DNA from: Porphyromonas bennonis DSM 23058 = JCM 16335
GTDB taxonomy: Bacteria; Bacteroidota; Bacteroidia; Bacteroidales; Porphyromonadaceae
NCBI RefSeq assembly: GCF_000375645.1
Contig: NZ_AQWR01000010.1
Span: 1-54,585, forward strand
Direction of reading: 5' to 3'
DNA length: 54,585 bases
Numbering within the stretch: the stretch's first letter is position 1; every line of letters starts with the position of its first letter. Shown in pieces: positions 8,940 to 18,077 of this stretch. The notes beneath the pieces are model-generated. The model did not search any database, was not told the DNA's origin, and saw only the letters and a program-made list of their open reading frames with translations. A program made the translations under genes and the position numbers.

Positions 8940-11795
8940 TCAGAACTGCTGACCGAGGACGAAGTGGACGTTGCTGCCACCGATCTGGGCAGATCCGTCC
9001 GGGGCATCAAATCCGTAGCCCCAGTCGATACCCATCAGACCAAGCTGTGGTAGCATTATTCTGACGCCCAGGCCGGCAGATCGTTTAAGCTGGAAGGGGT
9101 TGAAGTCCTTCTGGTACTCCCAGGCGTTACCTGCCTCAGCGAAGCCGAGTACCCAGATCGTCGCCTGATTCTCAAAGATCACCGGATACCGGAGCTCCAT
9201 GAAGACCTTGGAGTAGACATAGGCACCGCGTCCGCTGGCACCGGAGATGGAGCCGTTGCGGTAGCCACGGAGGCCGATCATCTCATTGAGGTAGCCGTAG
9301 TAGGAGGACATGCCGTCACCACCCATGTAGTAGGTACCGAAGGGTGAGCGTTTGTAGGAGTTGAAGGAGCCGATCGTACCTGACTCCGCACTAGCCATCA
9401 GGACCGGCGTGCGCTTGGTATTGATCGGGTCCATGAGGGGGATGAAGAGCTGAGCCTTCCCCTTTACCTTATAGTACTCGATGAAGCGGTAGCGGTCGGC
9501 ATCGGGGAGCTTCGGGTCGGAGTAGTCGACGCCATCCCAGAGGGAGTACGGCAGGGTCGACTGCGCCTCGATGGAGAAGCTAGAGCCTCGGCGGGTGTAG
9601 ATCGGGTTGTCGATCGAAGAGCGGGCGAGATTGAGCGAGAGATTGATGTCATTGGCGACACCATTCTCCATACCGAAGTTGTAGTAGTAGGCGCCCCAGT
9701 TGTGCATCCGGTACATATTGTAGGTCAGCCCGAGGGAGACCTGCCAGTTGTCGTCCGGCCAGGTGAGTCGCTTACCGTAGCCGATATTGAAGCGGAGCAT
9801 GTCGAGGGTCTTGTCCGGGTCGAGTGCACGCTCGTAGAGGTTGGTCATCGCCTCGCGGTAGTACTGATTGTAGTACCCCATACCATAGCCGCCCATACCG
9901 TAGCCGTAGCCGCCCATGCCATAACCGCCCATACCGTAACCGCCATAGCCGTAGCCGGGATAGCCATAGCCATAGCCACCGTAGCCGTAACCGGGATAGC
10001 CGTAACCATAGCCGCCGTAGCTATTCATCAGACTCTGCTGCTGACCGGAGTAGAATCGGCGGTTGATGTCCGTCTGACGGGAGTAGGAGACGGAGACGCT
10101 AAACATATTGGGGCGCTTACGACCAAACCACGGATCCATAAAGCTGATACCGTAGCTCTGGTAGTAGCGAGCATTGGTCTGGACATTGAGCGAGAGCGTC
10201 TGTCCATCGCCGCGGGGGAGGAAGTTGTGGTAGGTCGAGCGGTCAAGCAGGTTGCGGAGGGAGAAATTGGTAAACTTCAGTCCCGCCATCAGCAGAAGGC
10301 CGGTCTGGCTCCATCCCATAGAGAGCTGGACCTGATCATTGGACTTCGGCGTCAGCTGCCACTCGATGTCCACGGTACCGCTCTCCTCGTGGGGGACAAT
10401 ATTGGGGACGATCTTCTCTTGGTCGAAGTGGCCCATCTGGGCGATCATACGCATGGAGCGCATGACGTAGTCGCGATTGAAGAGCATGCCCGGCTTTGTG
10501 TAGAGCTCGCGGCGAACCACCTCGTCGTAGATCTGCGAGTTTCCTCGGATCGCCACCTTATTGATCGTCGCCGGCTTGCCCTCGTGGATGCGGATGTCGA
10601 GGGCAACTGAGTCCCCCTTCACCTCGGTCTCCACGGGGACCATGTAGGCAAAGAGGTAGCCGTTATTGGAGTAGAGGTTGGAGACCGCATCCTCATCCTG
10701 AGAGATGCGCTCCATGAGCATCTTCTGATTGTAGACATCGCCGGGGCGCATGCCGAGGACCTGCTGGAGCTGGAGGGTCGGGTACTTGGTGTTGCCGACG
10801 AAGTTGATCGCCTTGATGTAGTACTTCGGTCCCTCGTAGACCTCGATGTCGATATTGATCTTCTTCCCGTCGTCCGCCTTGTAGATCGTGTCCCGCAGGA
10901 TCTCTGCGTCGCGGTAGCCCTTGGCGTGATAGGCCTTAAGGATATTCTTCAGGTCCTCCTTGTACTCCTTTTCCACGAACTTCTTCGTACCGAAGATCTC
11001 AAGGATACTGCTCCAGGGGCGCTTGGAGAGGTTGAAGACCTCATTCGTCTTCTTCATGGCACGCCTCAGGGCGTTGTCGCTCAGCATCTCGTTGCCGATG
11101 AAGTTGATGGTCGAAATCTTCGTCTTCGCATTCTTATTGACGTCAAAGATCACCACCACATAGCCGGGACGGGAATTGTCCTCAAGGACGGAGGTGCGTA
11201 CCTGTACGTTGCTAAATCCCTTAGCGTCGTAAAATCGCTTGATCTCGATCTCGGACCGGTCGAGGATATTGGGCGTGATAAAGGTCCCCTGAGCGAGAGG
11301 CTGGAGACGGCCGCCACGGAGATCCTTCTCCTCGCTCTTCTTTACCCCATTGAGCTCAAATCGGGTCAGCCTCGGGCGCTCTGTGATATGGATCGAGAGC
11401 CAGACCGAGTCGCCCTCCATCTTGTCAGCATCGATGCGGACATTGGAGAAGAGTCCGTTGCGGAGGTAGTTGCGCACCGCCTGGCTGATCTCCTCACCCG
11501 GCACGGTGACCCGCTGTCCCAGACGAAGACCGGAGACATTGCGTACCACCACATCCTCGTAGCTCTCATTGCCAACCACCCTCAGTCCGGCGATCACTCT
11601 CGAGACGGGACGGGTGTAGGAGACATCCGGCAGGGCTGTCAGACTGTCCGATGAGGCGACCGTGCGCTCCGACTGAGCCATCGCAGCGCCACTGATAAGG
11701 AGAGCGGCGAGGAGGGCGAAGAGCCGAGGCGATGTAGTATATAGGCTTCTGGTCATAAGGGATAGGCGACGAAGCGGTGAGGGTAGGATATTCAT
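8940..11795 (-). CDS. bamA: BamA, outer-membrane protein assembly factor (POTRA repeats plus barrel)
   Basis: 951 residues; a second ATG at 11756 gives a more typical signal peptide (LFALLAALLISGAAMAQ) and may be the true start. Five POTRA-like repeats span about 65-480 (IAGLRVVGNESYEDVVVRNVSG; TRFELNGVKKSEEKDL; TKISTINFIGNEMLSDNALR; YYIKAINFVGNTKYPT; TINKVAIRGNSQIYDEVVRRE). A 16-stranded barrel follows, ending in Phe. It is the core of the BAM complex. Oddity: about residues 592-640, in the first third of the barrel, are almost pure Gly/Tyr with some Pro/Met (see findings). It sits between uppS and two Skp-type chaperones. Confidence 0.94.
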   Translation of the reverse strand: MNILPSPLRRLSLMTRSLYTTSPRLFALLAALLISGAAMAQSERTVASSDSLTALPDVSYTRPVSRVIAGLRVVGNESYEDVVVRNVSGLRLGQRVTVPGEEISQAVRNYLRNGLFSNVRIDADKMEGDSVWLSIHITERPRLTRFELNGVKKSEEKDLRGGRLQPLAQGTFITPNILDRSEIEIKRFYDAKGFSNVQVRTSVLEDNSRPGYVVVIFDVNKNAKTKISTINFIGNEMLSDNALRRAMKKTNEVFNLSKRPWSSILEIFGTKKFVEKEYKEDLKNILKAYHAKGYRDAEILRDTIYKADDGKKINIDIEVYEGPKYYIKAINFVGNTKYPTLQLQQVLGMRPGDVYNQKMLMERISQDEDAVSNLYSNNGYLFAYMVPVETEVKGDSVALDIRIHEGKPATINKVAIRGNSQIYDEVVRRELYTKPGMLFNRDYVMRSMRMIAQMGHFDQEKIVPNIVPHEESGTVDIEWQLTPKSNDQVQLSMGWSQTGLLLMAGLKFTNFSLRNLLDRSTYHNFLPRGDGQTLSLNVQTNARYYQSYGISFMDPWFGRKRPNMFSVSVSYSRQTDINRRFYSGQQQSLMNSYGGYGYGYPGYGYGGYGYGYPGYGYGGYGMGGYGMGGYGYGMGGYGMGYYNQYYREAMTNLYERALDPDKTLDMLRFNIGYGKRLTWPDDNWQVSLGLTYNMYRMHNWGAYYYNFGMENGVANDINLSLNLARSSIDNPIYTRRGSSFSIEAQSTLPYSLWDGVDYSDPKLPDADRYRFIEYYKVKGKAQLFIPLMDPINTKRTPVLMASAESGTIGSFNSYKRSPFGTYYMGGDGMSSYYGYLNEMIGLRGYRNGSISGASGRGAYVYSKVFMELRYPVIFENQATIWVLGFAEAGNAWEYQKDFNPFQLKRSAGLGVRIMLPQLGLMGIDWGYGFDAPDGSAQIGGSNVHFVLGQQF

Positions 11796-11847
11796 GCGTT
11801 AGGATGAAGTTTCTTCCAAGGGGGATATATAGCGGGGCTGGAGATCG

Positions 11848-12624
11848 TCAGGAGTGGTCAGTAGTGCTCTCATCGCCGTCAGCCACCTGATCGCCGGTGC
11901 GACCGAAGCGTCTCTGACGGGACTGGTAGTCGAGGAGGGCACGATAAAGGTCTTCAGCCTCGAAGTCGGGCCAGTAGAGATCACAGAAGTAGAGCTCCGT
12001 ATAGGCGAGCTGCCAGAGGAGGTAGTTGCTGATCCGACACTCTCCCCCGGTACGGATCAGAAGATCGGGGTCGGGAAGGTCAGGCAGATCGAGATGAGCG
12101 GTGATGTCGCAGTCGGTGATCGGCTCAGCGGTGTCGCCCTGCTCACTCCTTAGCCTATTGAAGGCTCTTGTCAGCTCGGAGCGGGAGGAGTAATTGACCG
12201 CCAGGACGAGGGAGATGCCGGTATTTGACTTTGTACTCTCTACCAGCCCCTCAAGTGCCTCCCTCGGCTCGTCGGGCAGTCCTTCGAGGTCGCCGATGGT
12301 ACGCAGCCGGACGTTATTCTCCTCCAGCGTAGTGAGCTCCTCTACCGCAGAGCGAACCAGCAGGGTCATCAGCGCATCCACTTCGGCTCTCGGGCGGCGC
12401 CAATTCTCTGTGGAGAAGGTGTAGAGCGTCAGGTAGCGTATCCCGCACCGGGCAGCGGCACGGACGATGCGACTGACGGTCTGCACGCCGGCACGATGTC
12501 CCTCTCGTCGCTCCAGTCCGCGCCCGCATGCCCAGCGACCATTACCATCCATGATGATGGCGGTATGGGTCGGGATGCGGTCAGGGTCGAGCTGAGCGAG
12601 GAGCGTATCTGCGGGAGAGGACAT
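11848..12624 (-). CDS. uppS: Isoprenyl (undecaprenyl) diphosphate synthase
   Basis: 258 residues. The cis-prenyltransferase motifs are complete: HTAIIMDGNGRWA (catalytic Asp26), GHRAG, YTFSTENWRRP, and near the C terminus LIRTGGECRISNYLLWQLAYTEL. It makes the C55 lipid carrier for peptidoglycan and O-antigen at the inner membrane. Order lipoprotein-uppS-bamA-ompH-ompH is an envelope operon; uppS begins nine bases after the upstream stop. Confidence 0.96.
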   Translation of the reverse strand: MSSPADTLLAQLDPDRIPTHTAIIMDGNGRWACGRGLERREGHRAGVQTVSRIVRAAARCGIRYLTLYTFSTENWRRPRAEVDALMTLLVRSAVEELTTLEENNVRLRTIGDLEGLPDEPREALEGLVESTKSNTGISLVLAVNYSSRSELTRAFNRLRSEQGDTAEPITDCDITAHLDLPDLPDPDLLIRTGGECRISNYLLWQLAYTELYFCDLYWPDFEAEDLYRALLDYQSRQRRFGRTGDQVADGDESTTDHS

Positions 12625-12633
12625 ACGTAGGGC

Positions 12634-14034
12634 TTACTTCCGGGTAAAATCGTTGATGATGCCGGCGGAGCGGTCGATCGTCCCGCGCCAAACACGACGC
12701 GTCGACTCACCATCGTGTCCCACACGACCGCCGAAGATGAAGAGGCTCTCCCCTGTGGGCGACTCGTAGTAGTACCCGCCTGCATGGGATATCGGGAGGA
12801 AGTCCTTACCGGGTGCCTTCTCGGTCTCCATCTGAGTCCAGGTAACCCCATTGTCGCTGCTCTTGAAGATGGTCGACTGGCGTCCCTTCTCATAGACCCC
12901 GCCGATCCGGTAAAGCGTCTCCCGGTCGGTCGTAGTGACGTAGAGCGCTCCCTCGGAGGGGTAGACGACATTGGAGGGCAGAGCACCCCACTCCACCAGG
13001 TCAGAGGAGAAGAAGCCGGTGGTGATGGGACGACCGGAGGCCAGTGTGCCACCGAAGAGGAGCATGTGAGGCGTCGAGGCAATCTCGTACTCGTGGACAT
13101 AGCTGTCTCGGATCGGGAAGGTCTCCCTCACCGACTCGACCTGGGTAGCGACGTTACTCTGCTTATCGAGCCGATAGATCAAGTAGCTCTTGCTATCCTC
13201 TGTACCCACCAGGTAGACCGCACCGGTCCTGACACTAAGGATCTGCGTCACGGTAACGCCGGCGGGCGTACGAGACTCCCACTTGACCAGATCAAGTGAG
13301 GAAAAGAGATGCCCCGCCCCATCAAGCACCCAGGTATCGCCCTTGGACGAAGTGTATGCCGTGTAGGGTCTCAGACCCTTCGGCAGTTGTGCCTCTGAGA
13401 CAGGACGGATCACGAGCGGGTCGAGGGTCGAGATCTCGAGGAGAGAGGTCTCCTCGCCGAGCCGGCTCAGGAGATAGCGTTTCTCGCCGGGTAGTACGAC
13501 CGTGCGGGTCTCCTCGGTCGGGATCGGGAGACCATTGGACATATCGGTCCATACGAGCTTATTGGGGTCATACCCGTAGGTGAGCACGCGGAAGTCGTAG
13601 GTGACCGACTGATTGTCCTTTTTCTTATCCGTCTGGATCGTCAGCTCCATCCGTCCGCCCTTGAAACTGATCAGCGTCGTATCGCTACCCTGATGATCCC
13701 AGAGCACCGTCTTACCGGAGTCGACGTTGCGGACGCTGACCTTGAGCTGGTTGCTCAGCACCAGCTGGAGGTAGGCTGAGTCTAGCTCTGAGCCATAGGG
13801 CAGAGGAGTGGTGTTATAGATCCTGTGATTGATATGGTCGATACTGAAGCGTGTCGTCGGGAGCTGCTTACCGTCGACCTTAGGGAAGGAGAGGACCACC
13901 TGACCCGGCACCGTATAGTCGGTATAGATCGGCCGGACATAGTCTCCCGCACCCTGATTACAGGAGTAGAGGAGCACTGCGAGCAAGAGAAGAGCTGAGA
14001 CCGGCCAGACCGGCTTACGGCTACGTATAGACAT
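12634..14034 (-). CDS. Lipoprotein with a probable beta-propeller region (DUF6242-like)
   Basis: 466 residues. A lipoprotein signal peptide ends at LLYSC (Cys about 25). The first 150 residues after it are beta-rich; then come repeated segments with Trp/Gly turns and Asp-rich loops (GDTWVLDGAGHLFSSLDLVKW; TIFKSSDNGVTWTQME; ESLFIFGGRVG) that resemble sialidase BNR or kelch blades. It resembles Bacteroidales lipoproteins annotated DUF6242, but that name is from memory and not checked. No enzymatic residues can be assigned. It is the first gene of the uppS-bamA operon, so a role at the envelope is likely. Confidence 0.65.
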   Translation of the reverse strand: MSIRSRKPVWPVSALLLLAVLLYSCNQGAGDYVRPIYTDYTVPGQVVLSFPKVDGKQLPTTRFSIDHINHRIYNTTPLPYGSELDSAYLQLVLSNQLKVSVRNVDSGKTVLWDHQGSDTTLISFKGGRMELTIQTDKKKDNQSVTYDFRVLTYGYDPNKLVWTDMSNGLPIPTEETRTVVLPGEKRYLLSRLGEETSLLEISTLDPLVIRPVSEAQLPKGLRPYTAYTSSKGDTWVLDGAGHLFSSLDLVKWESRTPAGVTVTQILSVRTGAVYLVGTEDSKSYLIYRLDKQSNVATQVESVRETFPIRDSYVHEYEIASTPHMLLFGGTLASGRPITTGFFSSDLVEWGALPSNVVYPSEGALYVTTTDRETLYRIGGVYEKGRQSTIFKSSDNGVTWTQMETEKAPGKDFLPISHAGGYYYESPTGESLFIFGGRVGHDGESTRRVWRGTIDRSAGIINDFTRK

Positions 14035-14123
14035 GGGTCCTGTGACTTGAGTTATCTGCTGTATATCATCGGAGCGACCCTCCCCTGCGCACTATGGGCA
14101 AGAGGGAGTCCGGTCACTTCGGG

Positions 14124-14131
14124 CAAAGTTA
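14124..14131 (-). promoter_or_regulatory. Putative -7 element for the lipoprotein-uppS-bamA operon
   Basis: Minus strand TAACTTTG matches TAnnTTTG, about 90 bases before the ATG at 14034. The -33 TTG is not at the usual distance, so support is partial. Confidence 0.45.
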
Positions 14132-14204
14132 CCTTATTTCTGTGAGTTGTGGACACATCCAATTCTTATAGAATGCAAACAGACCCAACGGAAGCCAAGG
14201 ACGC

Positions 14205-15323
14205 TCACGGGCGGAGGGCGAAGCCAAGGGCTGAGAGGATCTGTCCCTCCTCGGGACGATAGTTGGTGACCACGTAGGCTGTTGGTTCGCGCGGGAAGCG
14301 GTACCCGCTCCGCATCGCCTCGAAGTCGGTGTCGTACCTCCGACGGAACGCTTCGTCTACTCGAGTGGGGTTAAAGGTGCGGAGCAACGCGCCCCAGACA
14401 CGCTTACCCTCCTCGAAGTCATTGAGGTCAATGAGGGGATTTGCCGGCGCCTCGGGGCGGATCTCGTCGATACGGCTCGAGGTGAGACCAAAGAAGCGAA
14501 GCCCCCAGAGGAGGCAGGTGCGGGCGCCATTTGCCTTGCCGTCCGCACTGAAGCCGGCAATGTGCGGCGTCGCCTGCCAGGCCGCCTCCACCAGCTCCGG
14601 CGAGGGATGTGGCTCTCCCTCCCAGCAGTCGATGATGACATTGGAGAGCCGGCGATCCCGCAGCCCCATCAGGAGGGCAGAGGTGTCTGTGACCGCTCCG
14701 CGACAGGCGTTGATCAGGACCGGCATCCGCCTAAGGCTCTTGACGAAAGCACTGTCTACCAAGTGGTAGGTGGGGTAGTCGCCATCGTAGGTAAGCGGGA
14801 CGTGCAGATCAATGTAGTCGCACTCCTCTGCGAGCGTCTGGAGGGAGACAAACTTCCCCCTACCCTCCTCGTCGGCTCGCGGGGGATCATTGAGCAGCAC
14901 CTCCATACCGAGTACCTTGGCGTAGTGCGCCGCCGCCATGCCGGTATGACCGGCACCTACGATGCCGTAGGTCTTGCCGACGAGGCTGCCGCCCTTCTCG
15001 CTGCAGCAGCGGGCAAGCGAGCAGCCGACATACTGACCGACCGACTGAGCGTTACAGCCGGGGGCATTGTACCAAGTGATCCCCGCCTCCTCGCAGAAGT
15101 CGGTATCGATGTGGTCTATGCCGATCGTGGCGGAGGTGATGAGCTTGACGGAAGAGCCCTCGAGGAGTTCCCGGCTGCACTTCGTGATGCTCCGGACGAT
15201 GAGCCAGTCGGCATCGCGTACCGCCTCCGGAGTGATCTCAGGATTGGGGAGATAGTGGACCTCTCCCAGCTCCTCCAGCACCCCTCTGAGGTAGGGGATG
15301 GAGGCTTCGGCTATGATCTTCAT
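14205..15323 (-). CDS. pdxB: Erythronate-4-phosphate dehydrogenase
   Basis: 372 residues. D-2-hydroxyacid dehydrogenase fold: N-terminal ADWLIVRSITKCSRELLEG and SATIGIDHIDTDFC; Rossmann motif GIVGAGHTGMAAAHYAKVLG (about 119-138); VPLTYDGDYPTYHLVD; INACRGAVTD; PHIAGFSADGKANGA; and the extra C-terminal PdxB dimerisation domain. It oxidises 4-phosphoerythronate in the DXP-independent pyridoxal-phosphate pathway. It is the last gene of the M16-M28-sufE-pdxB group, three bases after sufE. Confidence 0.95.
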   Translation of the reverse strand: MKIIAEASIPYLRGVLEELGEVHYLPNPEITPEAVRDADWLIVRSITKCSRELLEGSSVKLITSATIGIDHIDTDFCEEAGITWYNAPGCNAQSVGQYVGCSLARCCSEKGGSLVGKTYGIVGAGHTGMAAAHYAKVLGMEVLLNDPPRADEEGRGKFVSLQTLAEECDYIDLHVPLTYDGDYPTYHLVDSAFVKSLRRMPVLINACRGAVTDTSALLMGLRDRRLSNVIIDCWEGEPHPSPELVEAAWQATPHIAGFSADGKANGARTCLLWGLRFFGLTSSRIDEIRPEAPANPLIDLNDFEEGKRVWGALLRTFNPTRVDEAFRRRYDTDFEAMRSGYRFPREPTAYVVTNYRPEEGQILSALGFALRP

Positions 15324-15326
15324 CTC

Positions 15327-15746
15327 CTACTTGACGAGTGAGGCAGCGGCGATGAGCTTGATGTCACGGATCATGGAGAGGACGCCATTGGATCTCGTGG
15401 GGGAGAGATTCTCCTTCAGCCCGATCTTGTCGATGAAATAGAAATCAGCCTCTGCCACCTCCTGTGCCGGCTGTCGGTCGACGACGCGAAGGAGGAGGGC
15501 GATGATCCCCTTGACGATGATTGCATCGGAGTCCGCCTCGTAGTGGATCGTCCCATCCGGCTGAGGGTGTCCCACTACCCAGACGCGGCTCTGACACCCC
15601 TCGATGATATGCTCGGGAGTCTTCTCCTCGTCAGGGAAGGGAGGAAGGTCATTCCCCATCTCGATGATCATCTCGTAGCGCTCCATCCAGTCATCGGTGA
15701 GCTCAAAGTCCTCGATGATCTCGTCTTGTATCTCGTTGATAGTCAT
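15327..15746 (-). CDS. sufE: SufE-family sulfur acceptor for Fe-S cluster assembly
   Basis: 139 residues from the ATG at 15746, which gives the usual MTINEIQDEIIEDF start; an upstream ATG at 15764, directly after the M28 stop, would add six residues. The loop IIEGCQSRVWVV holds the catalytic Cys51 that takes persulfide from SufS. The acidic N-terminal helix and DWMERYEMIIEMGNDLPPFP are typical. Cytosolic. Neighbours are not suf genes, so it is detached from the SufBCDS operon. Confidence 0.93.
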   Translation of the reverse strand: MTINEIQDEIIEDFELTDDWMERYEMIIEMGNDLPPFPDEEKTPEHIIEGCQSRVWVVGHPQPDGTIHYEADSDAIIVKGIIALLLRVVDRQPAQEVAEADFYFIDKIGLKENLSPTRSNGVLSMIRDIKLIAAASLVK

Positions 15747-15764
15747 TTCTCTCTTTCTACTCAT

Positions 15765-16778
15765 TCACTTTTTCATCAGCACGGTCCAGACCGTGGAGCC
15801 TACCGCCTGCAGCGTCTCGCGACTGATGTGCTCCATAGTATCGTCGAGGGTGTGCCAGGTGGCGGGGAAACCTGTCGGGCGCGCCGGATCATAGTCGACA
15901 ATGTCGAGGCAGGGGATGCGGCGGTGACGGATCACGAAGACGTGGTCGTCCACCAGCCCACCACCGACAGCGTTGTGGAAGTAACTGCCATACCCCAGGT
16001 CTTGGGCCGTCTGCCACACCTCCGTCACGGCGCGACCGGCACTCTCCTGCGAGAAGTACTCGCGGTAGAAGGCTGCCCCCTCGCCCCCGACCATATCGAG
16101 CAGGATACCCAGGTCTGCCCGATAGTCAGGTGTGTGGGGATTCTTGGCCCAGTACTGCGCTCCCATGCCCCAGGTCGACTCAGTGTCACCGTCGTACTCG
16201 GCAAACTGTGGTACGCCGTAGTCCTCAGCATCGAAGAGGATGATGTCCACTCCCAGACCGTCCCGGAGTCCCTCCGACTGCAGCAGTCTGGCGATCTCCA
16301 GCAGCACCCCCACCCCGGATCCGCCGTCATTGGCTCCGTCGATCGGGGTGTGCCACTTGGCAGGATCGCTTTCCGCATCGGCATACGGGCGGGTGTCCCA
16401 GTGGGCAAAGAGGAGGACTCGCTCCTTCGCCTCAGGTCGATACTGACCGATGACATTGACGCACTCAAGCCGAGTGCCGTCGTAGGCGGTCAGCGTCATC
16501 GGCTGCTCGACCACATCGAGACCATGCCGACGCAACTCCTCCGAGAGGAAGGCCGCGCACTGCTTATGCGCCTCGCTCCCCGGGACACGGGGACCAAAGG
16601 CGACCTGGCGAGCTACATAGGCGTAGGCAGAGTCGGCCGAGAAGGGCGTCTCCACCACCGTCCGAGTCTCTCCCTCGGCGGCAGACTCACGACTGCCCTC
16701 CTTCTCCCCGCCACACGAGGCGGACATCAGGATCAGACTCAGGAGAGAGAGGAGGAGCGATAGCTTATTTCTTACCAT
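15765..16778 (-). CDS. M28-family lipoprotein, glutaminyl-peptide cyclotransferase-like
   Basis: 337 residues from 16778; this start gives a clean lipoprotein signal peptide (LLSLILMSASC, Cys22). The zinc-site motifs are AHWDTRP (His126, Asp128), DGANDGGSGVGVLLE (Asp151) and FDAEDYG (Glu185/Asp186), with a late His in WHTLDDT. A single-zinc M28 variant with these motifs is the type II glutaminyl cyclase known from Porphyromonas and relatives, which makes N-terminal pyroglutamate on periplasmic proteins after signal cleavage. An aminopeptidase cannot be ruled out. The start overlaps the end of the M16 gene by 14 bases, suggesting translational coupling. Confidence 0.82.
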   Translation of the reverse strand: MVRNKLSLLLSLLSLILMSASCGGEKEGSRESAAEGETRTVVETPFSADSAYAYVARQVAFGPRVPGSEAHKQCAAFLSEELRRHGLDVVEQPMTLTAYDGTRLECVNVIGQYRPEAKERVLLFAHWDTRPYADAESDPAKWHTPIDGANDGGSGVGVLLEIARLLQSEGLRDGLGVDIILFDAEDYGVPQFAEYDGDTESTWGMGAQYWAKNPHTPDYRADLGILLDMVGGEGAAFYREYFSQESAGRAVTEVWQTAQDLGYGSYFHNAVGGGLVDDHVFVIRHRRIPCLDIVDYDPARPTGFPATWHTLDDTMEHISRETLQAVGSTVWTVLMKK

Positions 16779-18009
16779 TATATATGAGTGTAAAGGGGTG
16801 TGCAAAGAGGCTGCGGGCGGTCTCCATCAGGCTCTCCGTCGTGACTGCATCGATCCGGGCAAAGTACTCCTCCAGCGCCTCATACCGCCCGCGGAGGAGC
16901 ATCTGACGACCGAAGGAGAGGAAGGTCGACTCCGACTGCTCAGAGAAGACAAGGGCGAGCCCCTTGGTCTGCTTCTTCCACGCCCGGAGGCTCTGCTCCG
17001 ACAGGGGCTCCTGCATCAGGCGATCCACCTCCTCGAGCACGATACCGAGTGCCTCGTCGGCGTGATCATCGTCGCTGCCGAAGTAGATCTGCCACCAGCC
17101 CACATCGGGGAAGCAGGTGACGGAGGCCTCGACATTGTAGACCCAGCCGCGTTGCTCCCTCAGTTCGACATTGAGCCGGGTATTCATCCCATCGCCCGCC
17201 AGGAGCTGGAGGAGGAGGTTCTGAGCCGCCCGGTCAGGATCGTTGTAGGTCACACCGAGACCGCCGAGGAGCGTATGCGCCTGGTGGGTTCGGCTGTGGA
17301 CGATATGGGGCGACTGGTCGGTCAGGGCTATGGGGAGCTGCAGCTCCGGTCTGGGTGAGGACTGGACTCGGGAGGAGAAGGGCTCCGAGAGGTACCGCTT
17401 ACAGAGCTCCTCGAAGCGCTGTGGGGTCACCTGTCCCATCACGAAGAAGAGCAGCCGATCAGGGCGAAACGTGCGCTCCGTATAGCTCAGCAGATCCTCC
17501 CGACTCATCCGGTCGAGACTCCGGGTGTCACCGAGGATGGGATGGGCGAGGGTCCGGTCCCGGAAGAAGCGCTCGTCCCACTCGTCGAAGATCCGATCCG
17601 ACGGGGTGTCCCGGTAGAGATTGATCTCGTCGCGAACCACTCCCCGCTCCGGCTCAAGCTCCCGCTCAGGGAAGGTGCTGTGGCGGACCAGATCCCCGAG
17701 GAGCTCCATGGCACGAGTCAGCTCCCCTCTCGGACCGACTGTATAGACGACGGTCTCATCCTTGGTCGTATAGGCATCGATGGAGCCGCCCACCACCTCC
17801 ATCCGATTGCGGATGTGATCGGCACGGCGATGGGTCGTCCCCTTGAAGAGGGTGTGCTCGACGAAGTGAGCCAGCCCCGGCAGCCCCTCGGGATCATCCC
17901 GGCTGCCGGAGTGGATCCCAAATCCACACCACACCACTCGACTCCGTACCGGGAGCAGGGCGCAGCGCAGACCGTTCTCAAGCGTCACCGTATGGTATGC
18001 AGCAGTCAT
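16765..18009 (-). CDS. M16-family zinc peptidase (processing-peptidase-like)
   Basis: 414 residues from the ATG at 18009. Longer upstream reading is rejected because it runs through repeat DNA and the promoter. The inverted zinc motif HFVEH is at 48-52, with the distal Glu about 128 in RDEINLYRDTPSDRIFDE. GGSIDAYTTKDETVVYTVG and the C-terminal half (HTLLGGLGVTYNDPDRAAQN) fit the one-domain, about 45-kDa M16B group. No signal peptide, so probably cytosolic. It is the first gene of the group ending with pdxB. Confidence 0.93.
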   Translation of the reverse strand: MTAAYHTVTLENGLRCALLPVRSRVVWCGFGIHSGSRDDPEGLPGLAHFVEHTLFKGTTHRRADHIRNRMEVVGGSIDAYTTKDETVVYTVGPRGELTRAMELLGDLVRHSTFPERELEPERGVVRDEINLYRDTPSDRIFDEWDERFFRDRTLAHPILGDTRSLDRMSREDLLSYTERTFRPDRLLFFVMGQVTPQRFEELCKRYLSEPFSSRVQSSPRPELQLPIALTDQSPHIVHSRTHQAHTLLGGLGVTYNDPDRAAQNLLLQLLAGDGMNTRLNVELREQRGWVYNVEASVTCFPDVGWWQIYFGSDDDHADEALGIVLEEVDRLMQEPLSEQSLRAWKKQTKGLALVFSEQSESTFLSFGRQMLLRGRYEALEEYFARIDAVTTESLMETARSLFAHPFTLIYNGKK

Positions 18010-18029
18010 TGTCCTCACTTTTTTCGCCA

Positions 18030-18037
18030 CAAAGGTA
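18030..18037 (-). promoter_or_regulatory. Putative -7 element for the M16-M28-sufE-pdxB operon
   Basis: Minus strand TACCTTTG, 20 bases before the M16 start codon. No TTG at 19-21 bases upstream. It argues for the short M16 start. Confidence 0.5.
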
Positions 18038-18077
18038 CCCTTTTTACCACTCTTCCCCTCAGCTGCTCCGGCGCCCC

